Assembly: GCF_963676285.1 (NCBI RefSeq)
Contig: NZ_OY781063.1
Location: 434,001 to 498,000, forward strand
DNA length: 64,000 bases
Reading direction: 5' to 3'
Source of the DNA: an uncultured Sphaerochaeta sp.
Lineage (GTDB): Bacteria > Spirochaetota > Spirochaetia > Sphaerochaetales > Sphaerochaetaceae
Shown here piece after piece: positions 17,538 through 26,249 of the stretch. Every line of letters starts with the position of its first letter. The stretch's first letter is position 1. Under the pieces are notes generated by a model that was given only the letters and a program-made list of their open reading frames with translations, was not told where the DNA came from and did not search any database. The translations under genes and the position numbers were made by a program.

Positions 17538-19010
17538 ATGCAGTACTATCCAACAAAGGAAGCAGCGTTGGCCTACCAGAATGGGGGGGGCTATCTTCCT
17601 CTTACCCTCGAAATGCTTTGTGACCAGCATACCCCCATCACCGTGCTTTCCCGATTAAAGGCAGAAAGCTCCCACTGTTTCTTACTTGAAAGCGTCGATG
17701 ACAGACAGAGATGGGGACGGTACTCCTTTCTCGGATACGACCCCTTACTCGCCCTTTCGACCCAAGACCATATAACCACTGTTCAACACCGAAATGGGAG
17801 CAAAGAGACATCAGAAGGACACCCTGAGAAGGTAATCAGAGGCGTCCTGGAAGCCTATAGGAGCATTCCCATTGAAAAGCTGCCCCCATTCACAGGAGGC
17901 CTAGTAGGATACTTCAGCTATGACTACATCAAATACCAAGAACCCCATCTACTCATCGACTATAGGAAGGATGATGCTTTCAAGGACCTCGATCTCATGT
18001 TCTTCGACCAGGTGATCTGTTTCGACCACTACCGTCAGGTATTGACCCTTATCGTTACCTATCAGGCAAAGGATGGTGCAAATGGATATGAGGAAGCACA
18101 GCAACGTTTGCTTGCAATGCACAGGATTGTACAGAATGAGCGTCCTCTTAAGCGATTTCCAGGTATCATGAAAGAACCACTAAGACCACTCTTCAACAAA
18201 GAGACTTACTGCTCCATGGTGGAGAAGGCTAAAGGCTATATCAAGGAAGGAGACATCTTCCAGGTGGTGCTTTCCAATCGTTGGGAAGCAGCATTCGAGG
18301 GAAGTCTGATGGATACCTACCGAGTCTTGAGAACCATCAACCCTTCCCCGTATATGTTCTACTTTTCCGGTAGCGAGATTGAAATCGCCGGAGCATCACC
18401 AGAGACCTTGGTCAATCTCAAGGATGGCATACTGCATACCTTTCCCTTGGCGGGCACCCGAAGACGGGGAGAAACAGAGGAAGAAGACTTAGCAAATGAA
18501 AAGGACCTTCTTAGCGATGAGAAGGAGCTTGCAGAGCATAATATGCTGGTCGATCTTGGGCGTAATGATCTTGGAAAGATAAGTAAGTTCGGCAGTGTTG
18601 AAGTTGAATCCTATCTCCAAATCCAACGCTACAGCCATGTAATGCATATCGGATCAACGGTGAAGGGATCCATACGGGAAGACATGGATGCACTTTCAGC
18701 CATTGCCTCCGTACTCCCTGCTGGGACACTGAGCGGGGCTCCCAAGCTCCGCGCCTGCCAGATCATCGAAGAACTGGAGCATACCCAGCGTGGTATCTAT
18801 GGAGGTGCTGTCGGTTACATCGGCAGCAACCAGAACATGGATACCTGTATTGCCATTCGCTTGGCCTACAGAAAAGGAAACAGGGTGTATGTACGTAGCG
18901 GTGCGGGTATCGTAGCAGACAGCGTAGCAGAAAGTGAGTATGCAGAGTGTGAACGAAAAGCAAAGGCGGTAGAGGAAGCCTTGCAAAAAGCCCCAGGAGG
19001 CATCCTATGA
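17538..19010 (+). CDS. trpE: anthranilate synthase component I
   Basis: The 490-residue product is a full TrpE: an N-terminal domain with the LLES feedback-site motif (SHCFLLESVDDRQRWGRYSF) and a chorismate-binding domain with EGDIFQVVLSNRW, NPSPYMFYF, ASPETLV, TFPLAGTRRRG and GAPKLRACQIIEELE. With TrpG it converts chorismate and glutamine to anthranilate. Presence of the LLES element suggests tryptophan feedback inhibition. AAGGAG is 7 bp before the ATG. The 51-bp gap before it is the largest in the operon and could hold an internal promoter. Overlaps trpG by 4 bp. Confidence 0.96.
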   Translation: MQYYPTKEAALAYQNGGGYLPLTLEMLCDQHTPITVLSRLKAESSHCFLLESVDDRQRWGRYSFLGYDPLLALSTQDHITTVQHRNGSKETSEGHPEKVIRGVLEAYRSIPIEKLPPFTGGLVGYFSYDYIKYQEPHLLIDYRKDDAFKDLDLMFFDQVICFDHYRQVLTLIVTYQAKDGANGYEEAQQRLLAMHRIVQNERPLKRFPGIMKEPLRPLFNKETYCSMVEKAKGYIKEGDIFQVVLSNRWEAAFEGSLMDTYRVLRTINPSPYMFYFSGSEIEIAGASPETLVNLKDGILHTFPLAGTRRRGETEEEDLANEKDLLSDEKELAEHNMLVDLGRNDLGKISKFGSVEVESYLQIQRYSHVMHIGSTVKGSIREDMDALSAIASVLPAGTLSGAPKLRACQIIEELEHTQRGIYGGAVGYIGSNQNMDTCIAIRLAYRKGNRVYVRSGAGIVADSVAESEYAECERKAKAVEEALQKAPGGIL

Positions 19011-19600
19011 TCCTATTGATTGATAACTACGATAGTTTTTCCTACAACCTCTACCAGATGATAGGGGCATTGGAACCGGATATCCAGGTAGTCCGTAATG
19101 ATGTCATGACCGTAGAGGAGATTGCATCACTTGGCATGCAGGCCATTATCATCTCCCCAGGCCCCGGAACTTGCCAGGAAGCGGGAATCATCATCAGCCT
19201 TATACAACAACTTGGCCCAACAGTTCCCATACTTGGTGTCTGTCTGGGTCATCAGGCGATCGCCACCGCATTTGGCGCTACAGTCTCTTATGCAGAGACA
19301 CTCTACCATGGCAAACAATCAATGTGTGTATTGGACACCTCATCCCCCCTCTTTCACAACCTGGAAAGGGAAGAAAAGGTAGGCCGATACCACTCCCTGA
19401 CAGTAAAGGCCGACAGCCTTCCCCCCTCCCTGACCTTGACTGGATGGACAGAGGATGGACAGGTAATGGCCATACAGCACACCCACTACCCCATCTATGG
19501 AGTGCAATTCCACCCAGAATCCATCCTCACCCCCAGAGGGGAAACATTGCTGAAAAACTTTCTCGAAGTGGCATACACATACAAAGGAGCAGCACAATGA
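19007..19600 (+). CDS. trpG: anthranilate synthase component II (glutamine amidotransferase)
   Basis: A 197-residue class I amidotransferase: LLIDNYDSFSYNLYQ at the start, SPGPGTCQEAG, nucleophile GVCLGHQAIA, and the His-Glu pair in VQFHPESILTPRGE. It supplies ammonia from glutamine to TrpE. It is a free-standing protein, not fused to TrpD. Start and stop overlap trpE and trpD by 4 bp each (ATGA), so synthesis of the subunits is coupled. Confidence 0.96.
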   Translation: MILLIDNYDSFSYNLYQMIGALEPDIQVVRNDVMTVEEIASLGMQAIIISPGPGTCQEAGIIISLIQQLGPTVPILGVCLGHQAIATAFGATVSYAETLYHGKQSMCVLDTSSPLFHNLEREEKVGRYHSLTVKADSLPPSLTLTGWTEDGQVMAIQHTHYPIYGVQFHPESILTPRGETLLKNFLEVAYTYKGAAQ

Positions 19601-20610
19601 TACGGGAAGCCATCAAACAACTAAGCATGAAGCAGGACCTTGACTACGGTACAGCACTGTCTGTAATGCATGAAATCATGGAGGGGAAGGCAACCCCGGT
19701 TCAAATGAGCAGTTTTCTCACTGCCCTCTCCCTGAAGGGAGAGACGATCGAGGAGATTACCGCATGCGCCGAGAGCATGAGAAGTCACTGTATACGACTA
19801 CTGCATGACCTGCCGGTTCTGGAGATTGTTGGCACTGGAGGGGACCACCTCAAGACCTTCAATATCTCATCCACCAGCAGCATTGTCATCTCCAGCATGG
19901 GAGTGCCGGTCGCGAAACATGGCAATCGAGCCGCCTCTTCAGATTGCGGGGCTGCCGATGTGTTTGAAAGACTGGGAGTAAACATCCAAGTCAATGAACA
20001 AAGAAGCAAAGCAATGCTGGATAAGATCGGTCTCTGCTTTCTCTTTGCCCAGAACTACCACATCAGCATGAAATACGTTGCCCCGGTGAGAAAGGAGCTG
20101 GGGATCAGGACCGTATTCAATATTCTCGGCCCCTTGGCCAACCCTGCAGGAGCTTCCTTGCAGCTTATGGGTGTTTACGATGAGAGTCTTATCGTTCCCT
20201 TGGCCCAGGTAATGACCAATCTTGGGGTAAAACGGGGAATGGTTGTCTGCGGGGAAGACGGTATGGACGAAATCACCTTGACTGGAGAAACACATATCTG
20301 TGAAGTACAGGATGGCACCTTTACACACTACTCCATCACCCCGGAACAGTTCTCCTTGAAACGATGCAGAGGGGAAGATCTCAAAGGAGGTAATGCAGAG
20401 GAGAATGCTGAAATTACCCGCTCAATCCTCAGTGGAGAAATGCAGGGTCCAAAACGGGATATTGTGCTGCTTAATAGTGGATGTGCACTCTATATTGCAG
20501 GAAAAGCAAGTACCATTGAAGGAGGCATTGAACTCGCACGAGAAGCAATCGATAGCGGAAAAGCACTACAGCAACTTGAGGCCTTCGTAAGACTGTCAAA
20601 CGAGGAATAA
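19597..20610 (+). CDS. trpD: anthranilate phosphoribosyltransferase
   Basis: The start is the ATG at 19597 overlapping the trpG stop; the much longer open frame upstream is antisense-free but overlaps trpG and is not coding. The 337-residue protein has the family motifs VGTGGDHLKTFNISS (PRPP binding), KHGNRAASSDCGAADVFERLG, NILGPLANPA and GEDGMDEIT. It transfers the phosphoribosyl group from PRPP to anthranilate. Two bases separate its stop from trpC. Confidence 0.96.
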   Translation: MIREAIKQLSMKQDLDYGTALSVMHEIMEGKATPVQMSSFLTALSLKGETIEEITACAESMRSHCIRLLHDLPVLEIVGTGGDHLKTFNISSTSSIVISSMGVPVAKHGNRAASSDCGAADVFERLGVNIQVNEQRSKAMLDKIGLCFLFAQNYHISMKYVAPVRKELGIRTVFNILGPLANPAGASLQLMGVYDESLIVPLAQVMTNLGVKRGMVVCGEDGMDEITLTGETHICEVQDGTFTHYSITPEQFSLKRCRGEDLKGGNAEENAEITRSILSGEMQGPKRDIVLLNSGCALYIAGKASTIEGGIELAREAIDSGKALQQLEAFVRLSNEE

Positions 20611-20612
20611 GC

Positions 20613-21377
20613 ATGGATATCTTACAATCACTCGCAGCAAGCACTGCCAACCGATACCATGGAAAACAAACCGTGAGTATTGAGAATCGTGCATTTTCCA
20701 ACGTACTGGAAGGTCACCCATTCAAGCATGCCTTGGAGAGTGACCATCTTGCCGTGATTGCTGAAGTAAAAAAGGCATCCCCTTCAAAAGGAGTCATTGC
20801 ATCTTCCTTTGACCCACTGGCAATCGCAAAAGAGTATGAAGCGGGAGGCGCTTCTGCATTGAGTGTTCTTACTGAACCTACCCGTTTTTTAGGTGATGAT
20901 GCATATCTGACCAGTATTGGAGAGAGTGTTCCCCTCCCACTTCTCAGGAAGGATTTCATCATAACGACCTACCAGATTCTGGAATCACGGATTCTGGGAG
21001 CTTCCGCGATTTTGCTCATCGCCGCTCTGCTTGATAAAAACACCTTGTCTTCCTTTCTCTCCCTCACCAGGAGCCTTGGGATGGATGCCTTGGTGGAAGT
21101 ACATGATGAAGTGGAGATGGATTTAGCGCTGGGAGCCGGAGCAACGATCATAGGAGTGAATAATCGCAACCTCCGTAATTTTTCAGTCAATCTTGAAACC
21201 AGCCTTCGCTTGATTCACTCAATCCCATCTTCTGTAACGGCTGTCAGTGAGAGCGGTATCAGGGGAAGAGAGGATGCAATTCTGCTCAAGCAAGCTGGAT
21301 TCTCCGCAATATTGGTAGGTGAACAGCTGATGAGAAGAGTCGACCGAGCACAGGCCGTACAGGAATTGAAGGTATGA
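20613..21377 (+). CDS. trpC: indole-3-glycerol phosphate synthase
   Basis: The 254-residue barrel shows VIAEVKKASPSKGVI, PLLRKDFIITTYQI, ALVEVHDEVEM, IIGVNNRNLRNFSVN and VSESGIRGREDA, all standard for TrpC. It closes the indole ring of CdRP with loss of CO2 and water. It is monofunctional, with trpF following as a separate gene overlapped by 4 bp. Confidence 0.96.
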   Translation: MDILQSLAASTANRYHGKQTVSIENRAFSNVLEGHPFKHALESDHLAVIAEVKKASPSKGVIASSFDPLAIAKEYEAGGASALSVLTEPTRFLGDDAYLTSIGESVPLPLLRKDFIITTYQILESRILGASAILLIAALLDKNTLSSFLSLTRSLGMDALVEVHDEVEMDLALGAGATIIGVNNRNLRNFSVNLETSLRLIHSIPSSVTAVSESGIRGREDAILLKQAGFSAILVGEQLMRRVDRAQAVQELKV

Positions 21378-21964
21378 CAAAAATCAAACTCTGCGGCATG
21401 CAAAGGGAAGAACACATAGAGTGGGCCAATGAAGCAGGATGTGACTATATAGGCTTTGTTTTTGCCCCAAGCCGGAGGCAGATAAGCAGAGAAGTTGCAG
21501 CTGATTTACGTAAACGGGTGAATCCAACCATTGCTGTTGTTGGTGTGTTTGTTGACGAACCGGTTGAACACATCATTCGCATCGCTGAAGAAGGAATCAT
21601 CGATCTCATTCAGCTGCATGGAAGGGAGGATGAGGCATACCTGCGGGCCCTTCGCTCAGTCTGTTCACTTCCCATCATCAAGGCGGTCTGTAATCCTCAT
21701 ACTACTGTAGTCGAATCCAGCACAGCAGATTATATCTTGCTCGATGGAGCAAAAGGAGGAAGCGGGAAGGTGTTCGACTGGAGGCAAGCCTCAGGTTATG
21801 ACAAGCCAATATTTCTCGCAGGAGGATTACATGCCGGCAATCTGGAGAATGCAATCAGAACCGTCTGCCCCTATGCGGTCGATATGAGCAGTGGATTGGA
21901 AGAGAGAGGGAAAAAGCAACGACATCTCATGGTACAGGCAACCGCAATCGCTCATGCCTTATGA
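21374..21964 (+). CDS. trpF: phosphoribosylanthranilate isomerase
   Basis: A 196-residue protein with KLCGMQREEHIEWANEAGCDYIGFVFAPSRRQIS, VGVFVDEP, IQLHGREDEAYL, LLDGAKGGSGKVFDW and LAGGLHAGN. It isomerises PRA to CdRP. It ends the trp operon. The stop is only 5 bp from the stop of the convergent EAL gene and I see no terminator between them, so the two transcripts probably overlap. Confidence 0.95.
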   Translation: MTKIKLCGMQREEHIEWANEAGCDYIGFVFAPSRRQISREVAADLRKRVNPTIAVVGVFVDEPVEHIIRIAEEGIIDLIQLHGREDEAYLRALRSVCSLPIIKAVCNPHTTVVESSTADYILLDGAKGGSGKVFDWRQASGYDKPIFLAGGLHAGNLENAIRTVCPYAVDMSSGLEERGKKQRHLMVQATAIAHAL

Positions 21965-21969
21965 ATCAA

Positions 21970-24624
21970 TTATTCGGCGGCCCTGAATACCTGCCTCATG
22001 AAGGTATCCTCATCCACAGGTTTGCTGAAGAGATACCCCTGATAGTAATCACAACCAATGATTTTGAGGAATTCCAGCTGTTCGGCTGTCTCCACCCCCT
22101 CTGCGAGTACCACTGCTCCCATCTCCTTGGCCATAAGCAAGACAGTCCTGTAAATGGTAATGGACTCAGATTCGGGATAGCGTGAAATAAATGAACGGTC
22201 AATCTTGATCATATCTGCTGGTAATTCAAGCAAGTAAGAGAGGGAACTGAAACCAGTGCCAAAATCATCAATTGCCAATGAAACCCCGTGTGTGTGCAAC
22301 TGGTCCATGATTGCATTCGTATTACTGAGACTTTCCACTGCAGTATGCTCGGTCAATTCAACTTCCAACATGGAGCGTGGAATCTTTTGCCTGTTCAGTT
22401 CACTGACCAATAGGTCGGTAAGATGTACATTGGAGAGTTCATCAGCACTTAGATTGATGGATAAGATAAAATTAGGTATGGAGGAAGCAATTTCCTTCCA
22501 GTGTGTATGAAGGAAGCTGATTGCACTCTCGATCACAAATCTGCCCAACAACTCGGTCAATTGGAGCTCCCTGATAAGGGGAAGGAACTCATCCGGATAG
22601 ATGGGCCCTAACTCAGGATGATTCCATCTTATAAGTGCTTCTGCTCCGATAATTTTCTCTTTCTTAACTGAGACAAGTGCCTGATAGGCCAGATAAAGCT
22701 GTTCGGTTTCAAACACTGAGGCAAGTGCATCCTTGATTGCTATTCTCCTTGCATAACGCATTGCAACCTGTTTATCGTAAAAAAGATATCCATGTTCCGT
22801 CCCTGGAGTAACCATATGCATGGCAATTGCAGCATTTTCTACTAGAGCATAGAGGCTTGGACTTGGTTCTGGATAGAGAGAGATTCCTACCGAGAGCTGC
22901 AAGGCAAGGGAGGACTGACCGAAAAGATAAGGAAGATGGAAACCGGAGAGAAGTGATGCTACCCTTCTCTCAATATCGGACGCACTGCTTCTCGTTTCAA
23001 AGAAGAGCAGGTATGAATCAAATCCTGCTGAAAGGATAGGAAAGCTCGTATCGAGAACCTTCTCAAGCGTTGTAGAGAACCTATTCGAGAAGAGCACTCG
23101 CTCCCGTTGATTGAGACGCATCCCAATCTCCTTACTGTTCAAGAGTTGTATCTGCAGACAAACAAACGAACCAGTACCTTCAGGAATCAGTATAGTTCTC
23201 GCAAAACACTGATGGTAGTCAATTCGGTTTTCCTTGCATAGCTGCAGCAACTCCATCGTGCTCCACTGGGAGGGGCTGTAGATCTCTATTGCATGATTCC
23301 CCTGCCCCCGCTTCCCTTCTACTTGGATAACGTCCAGAGAACAGAGCAAGCGGTGTTTGCTCTCATGATACACCCATACTGGGCGAAGTGCTCCACCATC
23401 CGATTCACGGGAGAAGAAAAGGTCATATCGGAGAGCCATCTCCTTCTTTCCCTGTAACTCCTCCTGTGTGTACCCACTTAGCTCCTCAAATGCCTTGTTG
23501 CAGAAGGTGACCCGACCTTCTGGGTCATAGACCACCACACCGTTGGATGCATAATCTGCGATCAGGGAGCTGATACGTAGTTGTTGCTTATCATCTGCCC
23601 TGACCTGGAGGATGACTACGGCAGCGGAACCAACGAAGAGTACCAGGAAGGAGAGCAGGAATTTAACCGAAGGATGCGACAATAAGAAATCCTGTGTCAA
23701 AATCGGCAACTGATCATGTTCATAGCTACTGACAACCGCCCAGAGCCAGTTGTTCGATGTAGAGAAGAACAGCCTCTCACTGCTTGCTGGATAGATGGCT
23801 TGAAAGGTATACGCCATATCCTCAGAAACATAGGAACCAATTCTATTCCCTGTCAATTGACTACGCATTCCTGGTTCACGAGAAAACAGATTCATTCCCT
23901 CTGCATAGATATTTTTACAATCTGATGCCCCTTCGATGATGATGTTCCCCTGTCTGTCAATGATACTGAACTGCAGGTCCTTCATCAGCGAAGTCTGATA
24001 TACTGAAAGAAATGAGAGAAGATAACAAGCATCATAATCGATGGCAATAATGCCAGTCATCCTGGATCCCTGATACACAGGAAGAGCAAGGGTAAGTATG
24101 GGATTCCCTTCATTTTGAGGGAGAATGTCTGAGATGTAGAGTACATTTGGACTGAGTGTTTGTATCTCCTGAACCATTTCACTGATACCACTATCAGCAA
24201 GATGTTCGGCGCCCAACAAACTTACCATGCCTTCTGCATTGGTATCGGCTTGGGCAAGCAAGAGCCCTTGCTCGTTAAGCAGGCGTTGGTGCAGGATATA
24301 CGATTTTTGTTTGCTGATACGAACCAGAAGATTTGCAACCTCCTGCGAGGTTCCTTCATTCTGATTTCCTCTATATGCTGCTAGTTCATTTGAATTATGG
24401 ACAACCAAGAGATCGGAGACAAACTGACTAAAGGCATTCTCAACCTGGTTTGCGATAACCGAGATACCACGTTCTTGCTCTGCCTGAAGTCGGAGCTTGA
24501 CTTGGTCGCGTAACGATGTCTCATATCCTCTCAACAAGAATAGGATAAGGAGTACCACCGGCATTACAAACAACAGAATATACCGAACTATCCTCGTTAC
24601 GGTCTTTCGCTGTAGTCGCATCAT
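21970..24624 (-). CDS. Cache-PAS-GGDEF(degenerate)-EAL membrane phosphodiesterase
   Basis: The ATG at 24624 (or the adjacent one at 24621) follows AGGGAG. The product of about 884 residues has an N-terminal transmembrane helix, a long extracytoplasmic Cache-like sensor with ITGIIAIDYDACYLLSFLS, a second transmembrane helix (VKFLLSFLVLFVGSAAVVIL), a PAS domain (NGVVVYDPEGRVTFCNKAFEELSGYTQEEL), a GGDEF-like region that lacks any GG(D/E)EF motif, and an EAL domain (about 640-880). The EAL domain is complete: EALIRWNH, SINLSADEL, ELTEHT, DDFGTGFSSL, IKIDRSF, AEGVE, QGYLFSKP. It should degrade c-di-GMP in response to a periplasmic ligand, unknown here. It converges on trpF. Confidence 0.92.
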   Translation of the reverse strand: MMRLQRKTVTRIVRYILLFVMPVVLLILFLLRGYETSLRDQVKLRLQAEQERGISVIANQVENAFSQFVSDLLVVHNSNELAAYRGNQNEGTSQEVANLLVRISKQKSYILHQRLLNEQGLLLAQADTNAEGMVSLLGAEHLADSGISEMVQEIQTLSPNVLYISDILPQNEGNPILTLALPVYQGSRMTGIIAIDYDACYLLSFLSVYQTSLMKDLQFSIIDRQGNIIIEGASDCKNIYAEGMNLFSREPGMRSQLTGNRIGSYVSEDMAYTFQAIYPASSERLFFSTSNNWLWAVVSSYEHDQLPILTQDFLLSHPSVKFLLSFLVLFVGSAAVVILQVRADDKQQLRISSLIADYASNGVVVYDPEGRVTFCNKAFEELSGYTQEELQGKKEMALRYDLFFSRESDGGALRPVWVYHESKHRLLCSLDVIQVEGKRGQGNHAIEIYSPSQWSTMELLQLCKENRIDYHQCFARTILIPEGTGSFVCLQIQLLNSKEIGMRLNQRERVLFSNRFSTTLEKVLDTSFPILSAGFDSYLLFFETRSSASDIERRVASLLSGFHLPYLFGQSSLALQLSVGISLYPEPSPSLYALVENAAIAMHMVTPGTEHGYLFYDKQVAMRYARRIAIKDALASVFETEQLYLAYQALVSVKKEKIIGAEALIRWNHPELGPIYPDEFLPLIRELQLTELLGRFVIESAISFLHTHWKEIASSIPNFILSINLSADELSNVHLTDLLVSELNRQKIPRSMLEVELTEHTAVESLSNTNAIMDQLHTHGVSLAIDDFGTGFSSLSYLLELPADMIKIDRSFISRYPESESITIYRTVLLMAKEMGAVVLAEGVETAEQLEFLKIIGCDYYQGYLFSKPVDEDTFMRQVFRAAE

Positions 24625-24716
24625 TGCTCCCTTCAAGTCATGTAAAATCCTAGCATAGGGAGAACCAAAGAGAAAGAGAACTGTTACTGCTTATCAGGAG
24701 ATATTCATACTTATTA

Positions 24717-25205
24717 TCAAGAAACAGGTAGTATCTTTAGCCCTTCAGCCCATCGCTCACGTTTCTCCTCGTAGCTGAGCGTGTATGCGGGACTTGTGGA
24801 GGGCATGCTGAGAAAACAACAGGATTCAGGAAAAATCCCGACAAGCCTGTTATAAAACTCCTGTGCCTTTTTCCCATTGAACAGTACCCTCTCGATTGCA
24901 GGATGTTCCTGGAAAAATTGTTGGAAATCGTTGGGGATTACCTCTGTATAGGCAGAATCGGCAGATCCTTTCCGCTGGAAAGCTGAAAGCACATCCCATA
25001 GGGCAATATCGTGCGAGAGGAGCAAATCCCACTTCTGCTCGTAATGATCAATATCGCCCCCAAGCAGATCTCGCATGATCGGCCAGAACGCATTTCTTTC
25101 ATGGCCATAGTACTGTTGTTTCAAGGCAGACATGACACTGGGACCAGTGCCCAGGATGAGCACGGTACTTTGAGGGCTTTCGATCGGGGGAAATCCGTGC
25201 AACAT
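24717..25205 (-). CDS. hypoxanthine-DNA glycosylase-like (uracil-DNA glycosylase superfamily)
   Basis: I place the start at the ATG 25205, where AGGAG lies 6 bp upstream; longer frames run into the divergent promoter region. The 162-residue protein starts MLHGFPPIESPQSTVLILGTGPS, then YYGHERNAFWPIM, SHDIALWDVLSAFQRKGSADS, and SMPSTSPAY. These fit the DNA-deoxyinosine glycosylase group (family 6) of the UDG superfamily: GTGPS is motif A and STSPAY is motif B. The enzyme would remove hypoxanthine (deaminated adenine) from DNA. It is transcribed away from the EamA transporter gene. Confidence 0.82.
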   Translation of the reverse strand: MLHGFPPIESPQSTVLILGTGPSVMSALKQQYYGHERNAFWPIMRDLLGGDIDHYEQKWDLLLSHDIALWDVLSAFQRKGSADSAYTEVIPNDFQQFFQEHPAIERVLFNGKKAQEFYNRLVGIFPESCCFLSMPSTSPAYTLSYEEKRERWAEGLKILPVS

Positions 25206-25296
25206 GAGAAACTCCTCTTGATTATGAGACATTCTAGCTGTTGGTTGTCCTTCCGTCAATTGTACAGAATTCCAGGACGTGATACTGTACTGCATC

Positions 25297-26208
25297 ATGG
25301 ATAGCAATCTTCTACTCGGGCAGTTGCTTGCCCTCGTCACTGCTGCTTGTTGGGCTCAGAATTCCATCATTTATCGCCATCTGGGAAAGCAGGTCGGTTC
25401 TGATGCAGTAGCGCATATCCGCATGTGGCTTGCCCTCCCTGCCATCATCCTCCTGACCTATCTTATGGAAGGGATGTGGTTCCCCCTCCACCTCTCTCCA
25501 CAGACCTATTTTTTCATCCTTGCCAGCGGAGCAATAGGTTACTTCGTTACTGATAAGTTGCTTTTCCAAGCCTATATACTGCTGGGCAGCAGGGAATCGA
25601 TGGTAATCATGACGCTCTCTCCGGTGGTTACCGCCATCTTTGGTTTTTTTCTGTTCGCAGAACGGTTGAACGGTATCCAGGTTCTGGGCATCCTTACCAC
25701 CATACTGGGAGTATTGCTGATGGTCCTACTCGACCGAAAGCCAGTACTTGCCCAGCAGGAACAGAAGGACCGCTCCACTGGCCTGCTCTTCGCCATTCTT
25801 GCCTCAGTCTTGCAATCAGTCTCCTTTCTCATGGCTAAATTCGCAATGGACGAGACTGGTCCTGTTGCAACAAACCTTCTACGCAACATCGGGGGACTCT
25901 CCATCTTCATCATCTACAATTTCTTTTTCAAGAAGAATGGGAAAAAGCACCTGGCACTCCTGAAAAAACCTCGTCTCTTCTTTATCCTGCTTTTTGCTGC
26001 ACTCGCTGGGCCTGTCTTGGGTATGACAACACAGATGAAGGCATTCACCTTGGCGCCGGTGGGAATTGTTACCACGATTACCCAGGTAACCCCTATACTC
26101 CTTCTCCCCTTTGACCGCTTTATCCTCCATAAGAAGCTTTCTCTGCCTAGCCTCGGGGGCACTTTCCTCTCCATCGCAGGGGTTGCAGTATTGTTTCTTG
26201 CTGCCTGA
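25297..26208 (+). CDS. EamA-family (DMT) transporter
   Basis: Start taken at the ATG 25297. The 303-residue protein has about ten hydrophobic segments in two repeats of five, as in the drug/metabolite transporter superfamily, with the typical repeat endings LGILTTILGVLLMVLL and LPSLGGTFLSIAGVAVLFLA. The fourth/fifth helix motif SPVVTAIFGFFLFAERLN is characteristic of EamA. Substrate unknown; members export amino acids, purines or other metabolites. No neighbour helps. Confidence 0.88.
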   Translation: MDSNLLLGQLLALVTAACWAQNSIIYRHLGKQVGSDAVAHIRMWLALPAIILLTYLMEGMWFPLHLSPQTYFFILASGAIGYFVTDKLLFQAYILLGSRESMVIMTLSPVVTAIFGFFLFAERLNGIQVLGILTTILGVLLMVLLDRKPVLAQQEQKDRSTGLLFAILASVLQSVSFLMAKFAMDETGPVATNLLRNIGGLSIFIIYNFFFKKNGKKHLALLKKPRLFFILLFAALAGPVLGMTTQMKAFTLAPVGIVTTITQVTPILLLPFDRFILHKKLSLPSLGGTFLSIAGVAVLFLAA

Positions 26209-26249
26209 AGTATCTTGCCTAGGTATCCGCTTTTCGCTACGCTCAGAAT

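Noticed and set aside
19171..19596. Long N-terminal extension of trpD
   Set aside because: It runs out of frame across trpG; the ATG overlapping the trpG stop gives the standard TrpD length.
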